Part shown: positions 47,118 to 59,720 of the stretch, in pieces | Layout: every line of letters begins with the position of its first letter | Position numbering within the stretch: position 1 is the first letter of the stretch | Origin: Rapana venosa | Taxonomy: Eukaryota; Mollusca; Gastropoda; Neogastropoda; Muricidae | DNA: 64,000 nucleotides | Direction of reading: 5' to 3' | Assembly: GCA_028751875.1 (NCBI GenBank) | Contig: CM054155.1 | Location: 5,041,736 to 5,105,735, forward strand | The notes under the pieces: model-generated | What the model saw: only the letters and a program-made list of their open reading frames with translations | What the model was told of the DNA's origin: nothing | The model's database searches: none | Translations under genes and position numbers: made by a program

Positions 47118-47452
47118 CATTATTTTCTTTCGACAATACTAGAATAAGCATATATAGGTTTGTTTTGGGTTGGTTTTTACATCTAGTCCCCGTGTGTATG
47201 CAATTTTGTGAATTTTGTCAGCCCTTCCACTGACATATAATGGCTATAATTCTCAAAAGGGGAACTAGTTTTAACGTGTTCGTACACAAGATCTTGATTT
47301 ATTAGCGTCATCAAAAGTCTTTTGGGAGGAGTGGAGTCAGTACTGATGATAACTCCAGGGGGAGAAAAATCCTCTTGACCGGGATATGAACCCAAGTAGC
47401 AGATCACGAGTGCAATGCGCAATGCTCTAACCACTAGGCTATCCCGGCCCCT
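47118..47452 (-). mobile_element. Full-length SINE family A, diverged
   Basis: acatctagtccccgtgtgta through gtcagtactgatgataactc to the reversed head gctctaaccactaggctatc. Confidence 0.85.
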
Positions 47453-47468
47453 AATGTTTTATGCATAC

Positions 47469-47782
47469 TTTCTCAGTTATAGGAGGCACCATGGTCGAGT
47501 GGTTTAGGCGGTCAACTCGTGATCCAGAGGTCGCGGGTTCGATCCCCGCTCGGCTCGGTGTTGTGTCCTTGGGAAAGACACTTTACTCCTATTTTCCTCA
47601 CTCCACCCAGGTGTACAAGTGGGTACCAGCTCTGCTGGGGAAGTATCTGGCGACAGACTAGCGTCCTGTCACAGGGGTGGTGAAAAACCGTCAGTTCGCT
47701 TAACGCTACAGAAACCGGGATAAGCTCCGGCTCTATGGGCCTTCTGGCTCGAAAGAACATACTTTTTTTCTCAGTTATAGGA
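47469..47782 (+). mobile_element. SINE family C (Meta/Deu-like) with target duplication
   Basis: TTTCTCAGTTATAGGA flanks it (47469-47484, 47767-47782). The tRNA-like head has tggtcgagtggtttaggcgg and gcgggttcgatccccgc; the body has tccttgggaaagacacttta, then ccacccaggtgtacaagtgg, a conserved central block seen in metazoan tRNA SINEs. Confidence 0.88.
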
Positions 47783-47981
47783 TCGCTTAAGAAGAGCAAA
47801 TGTTGAAGGACATAAAACCCTAGTTTATAATGCTTATCAAAATCAAACGAGGGATCCACACATCAGAACTGTCCTTTCCAATTTTCTGGTGGGGGTGCAC
47901 AAACAGAAAGAGCCACCGGCCAATGCCATGTTGCAGCGGGAATGGTCCCCCACCGCCCCCAGTGGTCCACCCCCCACCCCC

Positions 47982-48046
<65 letters not shown>

Positions 48047-48359
48047 GGTACCCCCCCCCCCCCCCCCTCATGTGTGTGTGTAAAGTCAAAATGATCTTTC
48101 CTGAGGGTAAAAGGTTAAGTTTACACCTTTTTTTTCATCCTGCCCTCATCAAAAAAAGAAGAAAAAAAGAAAAAGAAAACTGACTTATAAAAGTATTCAA
48201 AAGACAATGTTAATCTATGTTGAAAAGAACAAAAATAAATGAGAATTTTTTTTGGTTGGAGGGGGAGGGGGGGGGAGTATATAACTCCATACCTCACAAT
48301 ACAAGTGTGTGTGTGTGCGTGTGTGTGTGTTGCACAGGCGGACTTTATCCGCTGTTTGT

Positions 48360-48551
48360 ACTCTCTCTCTGTCTGTCTGTCTGTCTCTGTCTGTCTGTCT
48401 GTCTCTCTCTCTCCGTCTCTCCTGTCTCTCTCTCTGTCTCTGTCTGTCTGTCTCTCTGTGTGTCTGTCTCTCTCTGTGTCTGTCTCTCTCTCTGTCTGTC
48501 TGTCTCTCGCTCTCTGTCTCTCTCTGTCTCTGTCTGTCTGTCTGTCTCTCT
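48360..48551. repeat. CTGT/CT compound microsatellite
   Basis: Mixed (TCTG)n and (TC)n. Earlier, 47980-48070 holds GT, GA and poly(C) runs. Open frames here are low complexity. Confidence 0.95.
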
Positions 48552-48899
48552 GGTGGTGAATGAAGGCCCACACTGCTATTATAATTATGGTATGGTAGAC
48601 CGGAAGTCCTACTCCTCCTCCTACTTGGATGTGGGGTGTGGCCACCCTGGCAGCCCAACAGGAGGAGGTGTTGTCACAAGGCAAATACTGATACACATTT
48701 CTCTGCCAAAGATTCCAAGATTCAAGATTTAATTCCTTTCACCCCTTTTGGAGTATGGAGAATTACAAACAAATTGAACAGGAGAATAAACCTAACAGCA
48801 ATGCACCCAAAAATAATATGAATACTAACAGTAACTTAAAAGTAAGAGTTCATGGCATAATGATAAGCAAACAGTATAGTATTAATGACTCAATACTAT

Positions 48900-49450
48900 T
48901 TTTAAGTATGCACATTTCTTTAAAAGACATAATCTACACTTGTGAAAGACAATTGAAATTTCAAGAAATACCTGAAAATCGTATGAATTTTGAGAGGGAC
49001 AGAACTTTTCGAGATTTGCATTTCATTAGCTTACAAAACATCATAACTGGACAAGGGTTGAAGAAAATGTCTGGGAATAAAATATTTTCGTAAACATTTG
49101 AAGTGGGGACATTCCATGATAAAATGAAATTCATCCACTAAAACAGACATATTGCATTTTGAACATATTCTTTCTTCCCTTGGTATATTCTGGAAACGTC
49201 CAACCTCAATAGGAAGCTTGTGACAGCTACAAGGAAACTTCATAAGAGCGTAAACATAATACATCTGGTAGACAAGTTATATATTTTTCCATACTAAAAT
49301 CGATCTTATACTTTTTATAATAAAGGCATCTACTATTATTCCACAGTTCAGTTCTCCATTCATTAACAAAATTTTCTATTAAGAAGGCTTTGATATGTGT
49401 ACTTGTAGAATGAATACTTGAACAAAACTGTCTCTCCCACAAACAGCCAA
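48900..49450 (-). mobile_element. LINE ORF2 C-terminal remnant, frameshifted
   Basis: Minus strand: FLIENFVNEWRTELWNNSRC, then YKIDFSMEKYITCLPDV in one frame, continuing in another as LMKFPCSCHKLPIEVGRFQN, IPREERICSKCNMSVLVDEF, HFIMECPHF. The C-x2-C...H-x4-C knuckle is typical of LINE C termini in invertebrates. One frameshift lies near 49235. Confidence 0.75.
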
Positions 49451-49499
49451 TCTGCTTTGTACTAAAATAATTTTAAAAAAATCTTATTTAGCCATGATG

Positions 49500-50290
49500 A
49501 TTGAATCAAAGATTTGTCTCATGACAAGAACCTACATCCGCAGGGTAATTCTAACATGAGTGTATCTCTGATCAATTGATGACTGTAAACAATTATGAAA
49601 AACCATGATGGACAATCAACTGGTGATCCCTATGCTGAATATGAATGTTACGTTGAAATCATTCTACCACGTAGTAACCATGTCGGGATGGTCACTGTGT
49701 TGCATGTGTTGTTTGACAGTTTCGGGATTATCAGTTTGTGTTTTGTTTGTGTTTAGTGTACTGATGTGGTTCCATGTCCAGGCTTTTGTGTCATATTTGG
49801 TTTAGTACATAACTAGTTTTTTAAAAACCAACAAAAAGCATGTTCTCAGTGACTCCCTGCTCCAAGGCTTATAAAGCTTTAACAGCAATAAAGTTTGTTC
49901 TTTGTGCATTGTTCTTTCTCTCTCTGCTAAATAAAATGACAGTTATCTTAATTTTTAAAAAAAGTGTAAGCTGTTTAACCCTGACATGGGATCCACCCAT
50001 GAAGATTATTTGAGCTGTTGTGAACTGTTTTTTCTTCTTAGTTAGATGTCTATATTATGTGTTTTGTTGCTAATTCACTTCCCACTGACCCCTATGAATG
50101 GGCTTAAAAACTTAACACCTACCACAATTTACCCCCCCCCCCCCCCCCCCCCTCTCTCTCTCGCAGTAGGAAGTTGAGTGTTAGTGCACACACTATAACA
50201 AAGTTTCACAATCATGTCTCATTGAGATCAGGTCATTCCAGCAGGTCATTATGATAATCGGGAACACATTTTATTTGGTTGTTCTGTTGT

Positions 50291-50324
<34 letters not shown>

Positions 50325-50640
50325 GCCAAGCTTGTTGAAGTCTGAGAAAAAATATTCCTACATGCATTGTTCTTAAGCAGCCACCTGATTTTTCAATTCA
50401 AGAGCTTTGATGTGTTTACTTTACAAGAATCAGGGCTATATGAATACTATACATTATTATTATTATTATTAAAACACTTTTAAGGGCTTTGCAAACTGGA
50501 TCGACAGACACTGTAGCTGAGTAAGCGGACAGTGTTTGACTTCACAATGGCTGGTTGATATAGTCCCTAAATTTGGATAACCCACACTGGGACTCTAGTA
50601 TAACCAATAAGCGTGTTTGACTTCCATTATACAAAAGAAA
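49500..50640. other. Intergenic, no gene recognised
   Basis: Contains poly(C) at 50132-50152, (GT)n at 50294-50322 and a LINE-type tail relic at 50405-50475 (gctttgatgtgtttacttta, then ATT repeats). Nothing coding was recognised. Confidence 0.6.
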
Positions 50641-50646
50641 ACCATC

Positions 50647-50648
<2 letters not shown>

Positions 50649-50727
<79 letters not shown>

Positions 50728-50728
50728 C
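50649..50728. repeat. GA microsatellite
   Basis: (GA)n with two AAA/GG interruptions. A truncated family A SINE end lies at 50993-51055. Confidence 0.95.
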
Positions 50729-51079
50729 TGTTTGATGATGATACAGACCCTAAATCAGGCAATTCTGCTGGGATTTTAATATAATCACAGAAGAAAAGCT
50801 TCCATTGGTGGAGGGGGCTCCAAACACAAAGGATGGATTGGAAGAATGATGTGGGCCCTGAAGTCGTGGGCTTAAGTCTGGGTAGCAGCGTCTGCTGAAT
50901 AAGGGCAGAAATGGCTGAAATCTCCAGGGTCCACCTTTAAAAAAAAAAGCAGACTTACCAGTGCTTTAATTCATTTCATTTATTTTATTTTATTTATTCT
51001 TTTATATCGAGGATAATGGAATAAACGCTTATGTGCTTTTTTACATCCAGTTCCCACCCTTATCAGGAATAAATCATAA

Positions 51080-51081
51080 TA

Positions 51082-51131
<50 letters not shown>

Positions 51132-51403
51132 CACACACACACACACACACAGAGTAATAAAGATAAACAACAGTAAACAAATGAACAAGCCTGAAAAAGA
51201 AAAACTAATCAACCTAAAAGCAGTGGTCAAAGGGACTGGAGTCCCCGGGCATGATGATGATGATGGTGGTGGTGATGATGATGATAATGGTGGTGATGAT
51301 GATGATGATGGTGATGATGATGGTGATGATGATGATGATGGTGGTGGTGATGATGATGATGATGGTGGTGATGATGATGATGATGATGATGATAATAATG
51401 ATG
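51080..51403. repeat. CA and GAT microsatellites
   Basis: (CA)n at 51083-51151 and a GAT/GGT array at 51251-51403. Confidence 0.95.
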
Positions 51404-51599
51404 CGTGACACTAGAGGTGTGGGCAGTAGAGATTATCACCCAGCCTGTCTAGTCTCTCCCTGCGGCCTCCACCATCTATCACTTGGGTGTGAAAAGTCAA
51501 GGCATGCCACTACGGCTGTTAGTTAGTCCCCTGATCGGCAGCACAGCTTCTCCATCTCCAGACTGTTGTTGGCTAAAGCCATTGGCCACCCCTTTCCGA

Positions 51600-52840
51600 G
51601 GTGACCCCCTTTGTGCCCGGGAACTGCCCCCCCCCCCCCCCCCCCCCCCCTCCTCCCTTCCCCTCGGGCAAAAACAAAAATAGAGGGTCTAACTCGATTA
51701 AAACAAAAACCCCAAAAAAGACCAGAAAAGGGAAAAAAACCTTGGGGAAATTTGGGCCCCCCTTTAAATGGGGCCCTCCCGGCCCGGGTTGTGGATACAT
51801 TCCCTGGTCCCCGACCCGCCCCCAGGGGGGTCAGTACAAGGGGAAGCCCAAATGGGGGGAACAGGCGGAAGAGCAAAACCCCTGTCTGTTTCCCCAAGGT
51901 GGAAGGCAGAGGAGGAGGAGGAAGGCTCCAGGGCGCAGGCGGACCCTGTCGTTCGGGGAAAAGCACCGTGTGGGAACCCATTGATGAAAAAAGGTGAAGG
52001 AAAAAGAGTCCAAAACCTAAGGTCGGGGGGGCGAGGGCATAACCCCCTTCTTAGGGCCAGAAATTTTGAGGGGGGCCCCCATCCCCTCTCCCCCCTGCTT
52101 TACCCCCCTGCCTAAAGAGGGAGGTACCCTTTACGCGGGGTTTTGAACTGGGGGAATGTATGAACCCCGGGCGGCAAACGGTCCCCATCCACGGGTTCCC
52201 ACGCTCGACACTGCAAATTGGGCGGGGGGAAAGCAAATGCCCCGCCACTGGCTACCCCGCCCCCAATCAGCAAATTTAAAACACGCAGAAAACTTGCAAG
52301 GGTTGACTTGTCAGGGCTTAGGGCGCGCAAGCATTTTCGCATCTGGCCTGAGCTTTGGGACGAAGAGAAAAACCAAAAAACAAACAAAAACATCCCAAAC
52401 AAAACAAAAAACCCCAACCAGATACAATAACAAACCCCCAAAAAAACCCCCCAAAAACCCTCAAAAAACCCAAGAGTGTGATTTTTTTTCAACAACAAAA
52501 AAGAAGAAAAAATTTCAACAAATACCATCATTTACGGGGAAAACAAGAAATAAAAAACTATGCGGAAACAAATTAAAAAAACCAAAACCCCCCCAAAAAA
52601 GGAGGAAATTACGCTCCTTTTAAAGGGGGAAAATACCACACACACACAACACAGCATAAACCCAAAATTTTTTGCAAAAAATTGAAATCAGCCAATGGCT
52701 GCCCGCGGTAAAAAACGTATCCCGCGAGCAAAAATACAGTGCAAAAAACCCAGGCTTGGTTGCATCAAGTTCAATCTTAGTGCCGTGTCTACTGAAAACA
52801 GAAAGACTTTTTTTTTAAATGGGGGGGGAGAGGAGAGAGA

Positions 52841-52879
<39 letters not shown>

Positions 52880-53560
52880 TACAATGTCTCAAAAACAAAC
52901 ATGAATTCACAATTTTTAAAAAGTGTTAGTAAAAAAGTTAAAAATTAAAACAAAAAAAACAAAAGCAACTAAAATGAAAAAAACAACAACAACAATAAAA
53001 AATAACCCCTTTATCCCCATTAAAGAAATAAAAAATGATTTTCTTTCAAGACTAAAATTTATAAAACAACTAAAAGGAAAAAAAACCCATCCCCAAAAAC
53101 AAAAACCAACAAAAACAACAAAAAACCCAAAAACCGAACCTAAAGGCGCGGGGAATGCCCTATCCACTTTTTGTTGATTCAGGAAATGGGTTTCTTTGGG
53201 GTTTGACCGCTCACTCCCCCCCAACCCCCCCCCCCCCTCTCTGTCGTCTGTCCCCTTCTTAGAAGCTAAAACAGTGACACCATTTGTTTATTTGACAGCA
53301 CATGAAGCGGGAATCGTGGAACTCCAAGATAAGATGGGGGGGGGGGGGGGGGGAGGGGGTTTTTTTTTAAATTTTTAAAATTTTTTTTTAAAAATTTTTA
53401 TATTTTTTTTTTTAATCGGGATAAGGAATAAGCATTTATGTGTTTTTTTTTACACCAGTCCCCTTTGTGTATGAGGTTTTGTAACTTTTGTATCTGTTCC
53501 CCCGGCACAAAATCCCCTATCTTCGAAAAGCGAACGGATAGGGAAAGGAGAGGTGGGGCC
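51600..53560. other. Low-quality sequence with corrupted SINE copies
   Basis: Homopolymer-enriched text begins here. 52030-52215 is a distorted reverse copy of the chimeric SINE (cctaaagagggaggtaccct; ccccatccacgggttccc). 53405-53545 is a distorted reverse family A SINE (gataaggaataagcatttat; ggcacaaaatcccctatctt). A 35-base poly(G) lies at 52843-52877. The open frames are not credible. Confidence 0.75.
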
Positions 53561-56500
53561 CAAAAATCAATTTAAGTGCCACTTAGCACTCCTTTTTTAA
53601 ACAGAAAAGCCCAAAAAAAAAAACCACAAAACACAACAACCCGCCCCCCCCCCCACCACTTTTTGTATTAACGTTAGAGAGATTTTAGATCTAGGTTATG
53701 AATCCTAGATCACTAGTTGAAAAAACAGCCGTCCCTCTGAGCCCCATGTTAAAAAATAGCTTAGATCTAGATCTGTGCTCAAATGGTTTTTTTGACTGAA
53801 GGGTCAGAAAAAAACTGCATTTGAATACAACATATTTTTTATTTCATTGTATTCGCTAAGAAAATAACAATTTTACTGGATAGCATTGAAAGTTTGGGGT
53901 TTTTAATCAAAAAGTTTTTCCAAAGGCACAAACCGAGAAGATCAGCAATCTTTCGGCAGCGCCATTAAACCCGCTGCTAAAGGGCTGGATGAAGTACCTA
54001 TGCGAAGTCCGATTTAGGGGGGGGGGGGGAAAAGGGGGTAGGGTGGGGGGGGATAGAAAAAGTCCCCATGGCTGATTGTTTTGGTGCTTGCAAAGGGTGA
54101 AAGAGGGGGCTGCCCCCCCGTTATACCGATGCAAACAGGAGGGGGGGAAAGGGTGGGCCCCTGGAGAGGGGGGTGGGGGGGGGGCCCCGCACGGATGCTT
54201 GATTGTGGGGTTTAAATGATAAGGCTATAAAAATTGTCAGTATGTGTGCATAATTTCCTCTTAAAAGAAAAATTTGGGGTTTTTTGGGGTTTTTTTAGAA
54301 CAATGGTGCAAATTAAACGTATTCGTACTTTTAAAATTTACTCTTTTTACCTTTTCCAAAATGTTTGTATGAAAAGTTAAAATCGCCCAATGGGGCAGAC
54401 GGAGAGGAGTACCAAAAATGAAAGGTACCGACTGGCGCTTGGGGGGTTGCAAACGAGTGAACTGTTTGGAAAAATTTGGGGCTTCTTTGTGTAAAAGTTT
54501 TGTGATCTTTTTTTTTTGTGCATGGGATCCCTGTTTTTAGTTTAAGGGACTTTTTTATTTTGAGCATACGAAGTGTTTGTGAACCAAAAACGGATTAGTG
54601 CATTTTTAAAGGGTTGGTGAAAAAAAAAAAAAAAAAGAGTTTCAGTGACAGCAATTGTGCATTCAAGGAGGCAGCTTGCACAAAAGATCTATCCCCTCTT
54701 CGTTCCCCATAATTTATTCCAGCTTTGGCAGTCCCCGTAAAATTTTATTAGCTTAGCTGATGATGCAAATTAATTTTGTATGCTTGCCGGGCAGTAGGTG
54801 TGGCATGCCTGTTTTGCAACTGCCTTTTTTGGGAGTAGGGCAATGGAAAAAATTTTTATTTCTATCTATCTACTATCTTATCTATCTATCATCTTTTTTT
54901 TTTTATTTTTTTTCTGTCTATCTTTTTTGTCTGCCTGTCTGTCTTTTATTCATTAGCATCTTAAAAACACCTCAGGTTTTGTTGTTGTTTTTGTTTTGTT
55001 GGGTTTTTTTTTGTGTGTTTCGGCTCTTTTCAACCCGGCCCCGAAGAAAGACACCCCCGTGTTGGTAGATAATTTTTAGCTACACTCACAAAAAATTGAT
55101 CCCTTTTGTGGGTGAAGCTCGACTGTATGTTCAGTTTCCCCCCGAGCCCCTAGCCAGCCGGGGGAGGAGGTAGCTGGATTACATTCCCTAAGAATGACTG
55201 CAGTCCCTAAACCAAGGGGTCTAACCCCGGGCCCGGTGGCTGATACACAAGGAAAATCATGTCACATTTGGAGTGAACTGAGACAACATTTTTACGTTTT
55301 GTCACCCTTCATTCCTTATGCAAATTTTTTCTATTTGTGGTTTTGTAGTAGTTCTCTTTTAATCCTTCCACTAAATAGTGATATCGACAGGAAAGTGTTG
55401 TGTGTGTGTGTGGGTGGTGTGTGTGTGTGGTGTGGGTGGGTGGTAGTAGAGAGAGGGGGATGCACATAAAATAAACAATAGCAATAAACAAATATTTGAA
55501 AAAAAAAATTTTGTGTGTTTGGGGTTTACAGTAAAAAATTAAAAATATAGTGTGATGTGATATAATATAAATTTGTACACTTACAGATATATAATATAAT
55601 ATTTAATATTATATAATATTATATAATATAAATAAATCTTTTTCCCCCTCTATTATCTATCTATCTATCTATCTTCTGTCTATCTGTCGTCGTCTGTTGT
55701 CTGTCTATCCTCTCTCTCTCTCCTCTTTTCTTTTCTCTTCTCTCTCTCTCCTCCTCTCTCTCTCTCTCTCTCCTTTTAAAATATAAATATATATTATTGG
55801 GGGATCGGGGGTCTAGAGGGAAAGCGCCGTCTAGAAAACGAAAATCCGGGGTTTAAGTGTGCGGCGGTTCGTCCCCGTTTGGCCCGGGAAATTTTCCCCC
55901 AACCATTGACCCTGGTGGTGGTTTGGGGCTGTCTTCGGTGAGACGATAAAACCAGGTCCCGGGTTTACAGTGTTATTTTCGCACGTAAAAAAAACCACGG
56001 CAACAAGGGTTGCCCTGGGGAAAATTTTTGAAAAAAAAACCCTTGTAGGGAAACAAAAACGCTGCAGAAAAAAAAAAAAAAAAAAGGTGAAAGGGTGGGC
56101 GCGCTAAGTGGGGACGCGTTTTCCGCTCTCCCCCCGGGGGGAGCAGCCCAAATTTTACGGGGAGAAATCTGCCATGATTTTAAAATGGTAAAATAAAATT
56201 GAGCGCTTTTATTTGTTGCTTTACAAAGATTTACGTATATAAATTCCAACATTTTTATTTTTATTATATAATAAACATCCCTTTATACTTCACTGAACTT
56301 CCCTTTTTAATCAAAAAATTTGTGGCAAAATTTGGGAAATTTAAAGTTCAGTGGGCTCCTTAAAGGTAGGCAAAAAACTCCCACAAGGGGAAATGTCACC
56401 ACTGGTGAACCCCAAAACTTGGCTGAGGAACAGGGGAAACTGCTGTTCACCATCTTTGATTTAAACACATGAAAAGGGGTCTTTGTAAGGCAAGTGGCTT

Positions 56501-56860
56501 CTCCCTTTTCTGTTTATTCATATTTTATTTCCAATATCCCCTTTAGCCAGAATGTTTTCTCCAATATTTTACTTTAACCCCATCCACCTTTAACCAATTT
56601 TCTGAGTTTAAAAAAATTAATTGTTCTAATACCTAGCAGGGGATGCAGAATTCTGTCATTCGTCAAGGTCTTTTTAAAAGCATTTCAGTTTGAAATTGAC
56701 TTTTTCTTATTTAGAAAAATACTTCTAAAAGAAAACACTTAAAAATTGATTTTCGTTCAGTTGAAAATGATGTGGTTATTTTTTGTTGTTTTTGGGGTTT
56801 TATTACCAGATGAAATGTTGTGGATGTTGATATGAGTTAATAGTCAGTAAGGGCTAAAAC
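53560..56860. other. Low-quality sequence, no gene recognised
   Basis: Runs of C, G, A and T interrupt otherwise unique-looking text. 55810-56280 looks like a distorted tRNA-type SINE plus LINE-type tail (gtgagacgataaaaccaggt; gcttttatttgttgctttac). TATC arrays lie at 54860-54895 and 55650-55690. Confidence 0.55.
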
Positions 56861-56864
56861 GTAT

Positions 56865-57375
56865 TCTTCTTTTATCTATCTATCACTTTATTATCTATCT
56901 ATCTATTTTCTATTATCTATCTATTTCATATCTACTATCTATCTCTCTCCTTCTCTATATATTATCTATCTATCTATTTTCTCTATATCTATATATTATT
57001 AAACTACCAAAAACACACACCACACACCACACACACACACAACCACACACACCCACATAAATATATATATATATATATATGTATGTATATTGTGTGTGAT
57101 TTTATAATGTATATATTATTTAATATATATATATATTAATATATATATATATAATATAAAATATATTTATATATATAAAAATAAATAACAAAAATAACAC
57201 ACACACCCACTTATTTTATATATATAATATTATATATATTATATAATATATATATACACACAGACACATATATAATACACATTTTTATATATATAATATA
57301 TATTCTATATAATTATACAAAATATTCTTTTATATATATATATTAAAATATATATATATTATATTATTATATACA
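56865..57375. repeat. TATC and TA-rich low-complexity block
   Basis: (TATC)n at 56872-57000, then (TA)n and TA-rich text at 57055-57375 with a CA block at 57010-57045. Confidence 0.9.
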
Positions 57376-58869
57376 TACATACTACATACTCAAATTGAGT
57401 TTTTGACACACTAGTTAAGAATTGTAATGACGAAGAAATAACAGAAAAATAAAAATGATGCAAATAAGACTGGCAGATGAGCAGTATTTTTAAATTTTAA
57501 AAAAGATGGAAAAGAAACCAAAAAATGTGGAGACAAATGATAATCACTGCTCAGCAAACCAACATCAAATACTGGAAAAGATCCCTTAGTTTTCATTAAT
57601 TCATTGCTTTTGCTTCTTTTTTTGTTTCCCGTGAAGCCCTGCATCTATGCTGATGTATTTCCCTTTCCCTCACAACAGAACAAAATGCCCCATACATTAG
57701 CCTTTCTCCCAAACGAACTGCTAAGGCTTCACAACATACACACACTGCTAGAATAGAAGCAGAAATGTGTCTTATAATTTGACATAATCAGACATACCAG
57801 ATTCATAGAAAATATTTTTAATTTTTTGAAGCCTAAATTAAAAAAATTGAAGAATTATCTACCCAAGTAATACGTCAAACGTTTTCGACAATGATAGCAC
57901 AAGCTGAACACGCCATGTGAAACGCCCTTCAAAGACGCACCGCTCACGTGCCAAGCGTGCGATTGACATTTCACGGGAAAACTGTAGTTCCGCCCCTTCA
58001 CGTGTAAAGGTGGAAGAAAGGGGGTTTGCCTAAGGGATGATAGTGAGGAAATACATTGTTTATAGTTGTTAACCGTCAATTCAACAGACCTTTTTTTCTA
58101 ACCGTCCATCAGGGCTGCTCGGGTGGTGGTCTAGGGGATAAAACTCTTTGGGGGAGGGGTTATGTCCCATGCTAGAGTCTCTCGTTTATGAATCAGCGAG
58201 CAAAATTATGCATTAACTGGCATACCCTTCAATGTTGGAAGAATACCTCAGTTTTATTCCATCATGATTTTTTTGTTGGACACAAGTATTTGAGGAAAAG
58301 AAGGACAGGTTTGAGAAAGCAACTTAGGAAAAAGTAAGAACAAATTAGGAAGAAATCAACCAACCAAAACGCTTATCCAACGTTGTTCTATAAAGGGGAC
58401 AATAACCGCGCCTGCAGTTTGAGCAACGGTTATACCAGGGGTTCTTTCCCCTACTCCAGAGTACCGTCAAAGTCTGGGGTGCGCAGTACAGAGTAGGTAT
58501 TCTATAATTTTAAAGGATTAAATATTTTCACATATTATTTTGAATCATAATAGGTTAAAGACAGGGATTGTGCTGATCTGCTCTTCTGAAGATGGAGTAT
58601 GACTGCCCACATGGTGAGATGTTAAAAAACACAAAAAAACCAGCAGTAACAATAAAACCCAACCATAGAGGTTGTGTGTACTGTTTATCTTACAGTGCTT
58701 TCCTGGTGTGATGAGCCTGGGTGCCCCCTCCCCACCCCCACCCCCCAGTGTTAAGTTGAGGAATGCCCAACTATTGGCAATCTCAAAAGCTTATGTATGT
58801 GTTGTCTTGCTGCCCATTCTGTATACATACATGTATGCAGAATATGATAACATTATGTACTCTGATTCT

Positions 58870-59720
58870 TTTCAAGATGACTTTTAACATTACAAGCCAT
58901 GCCAGTAAAGTAATGTTAAAAGTCATCTTGAACAGACTAATCATGAGCAAAAGGAAATCAGTGCCTTCCAAACTCATATGTGGAGTCCCACAAGGATCTG
59001 TTCTGGGCCCTGTCCTCTTCACTGCTCTCCACTTTCAAATAATAAACCGCTATCAAATGCGATCATCATTTCTATACTGATGATACTCAGCTTCATTGCA
59101 GTGATACTTTTGAAAATCTGCCTTATCTCCTGACAAATATATCCTACTGCCTCCAAGATATTCAGAACTGGGTGATACAGAACAAGCTACAGTTAAATGC
59201 GGATAAAACTGAATCCATGCTTATTGGGACCAAACATAAACTTTCCTCCATCTCAACAACTTCAATAGAATTTGGCAATACATCAGTCCCTCTGTCCAGC
59301 TCTGTGAAATATCTTGGTGTTGTTATCAACAACACACTCTCAATGCAAAAATTTATCACCCAGATCTGCCAGTCCTGCTGTTATCAATTACAGTGCAGTG
59401 TTTAAGTGCAATTCAAAGTATCTGTCTACAGATGCAACATCCAAGCTTGTCACATCTCTCATTCTCTCACGTTTGGACTACTGCAATTCTCTTTTGGCTG
59501 GTCTGCCAGCATCGTCCATCCACTCACTTCAACGCATACATAACTCTGCAGCTCGACTGGTCCTAAGAAAGAAAAAATCTAAACACATCACTCCTCTCTT
59601 GTGATCTCTTCATAGGCTCCCTGTCTCACAAAGAGTGAAATACAAGATTTGTACCCTCTATTTCAAATGTCTCCACAAATCTGCACCCTCTTATCTATGC
59701 ATTTTATGTTTTCCTTCACA
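58870..59720 (+). mobile_element. 5'-truncated CR1/L2-like LINE, frameshifted RT
   Basis: RT motifs in order: LICGVPQGSVLGPVLF; YTDDTQLHCSD (catalytic DD, in the next frame after 59050); [54 protein letters not shown]. Several frameshifts and an in-frame stop make it inactive. The C terminus fades after CTLYFKCLHKSAPSYLC. Confidence 0.85.
58871..58932. repeat. Perfect 23-bp inverted repeat, 16-base loop
   Basis: TTCAAGATGACTTTTAACAT plus TAC at 58871-58893 is the exact reverse complement of 58910-58932. It sits at the left edge of recognisable LINE sequence. Confidence 0.95.

Larger units (their letters stand above)
57735..59720. repeat. Block duplicated at 61010-63060 (better copy)
   Basis: Contains aagggatgatagtgaggaaa, gttttattccatcatgattt, a perfect hairpin (58871-58932) and LINE sequence, all in the same order in the second copy at an offset of about 3.3 kb. 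Confidence 0.85.

Noticed and set aside
51523..53224. Several 100-150-codon frames in the distorted region
   Set aside because: They follow homopolymer runs and overlap recognisable but corrupted SINEs.
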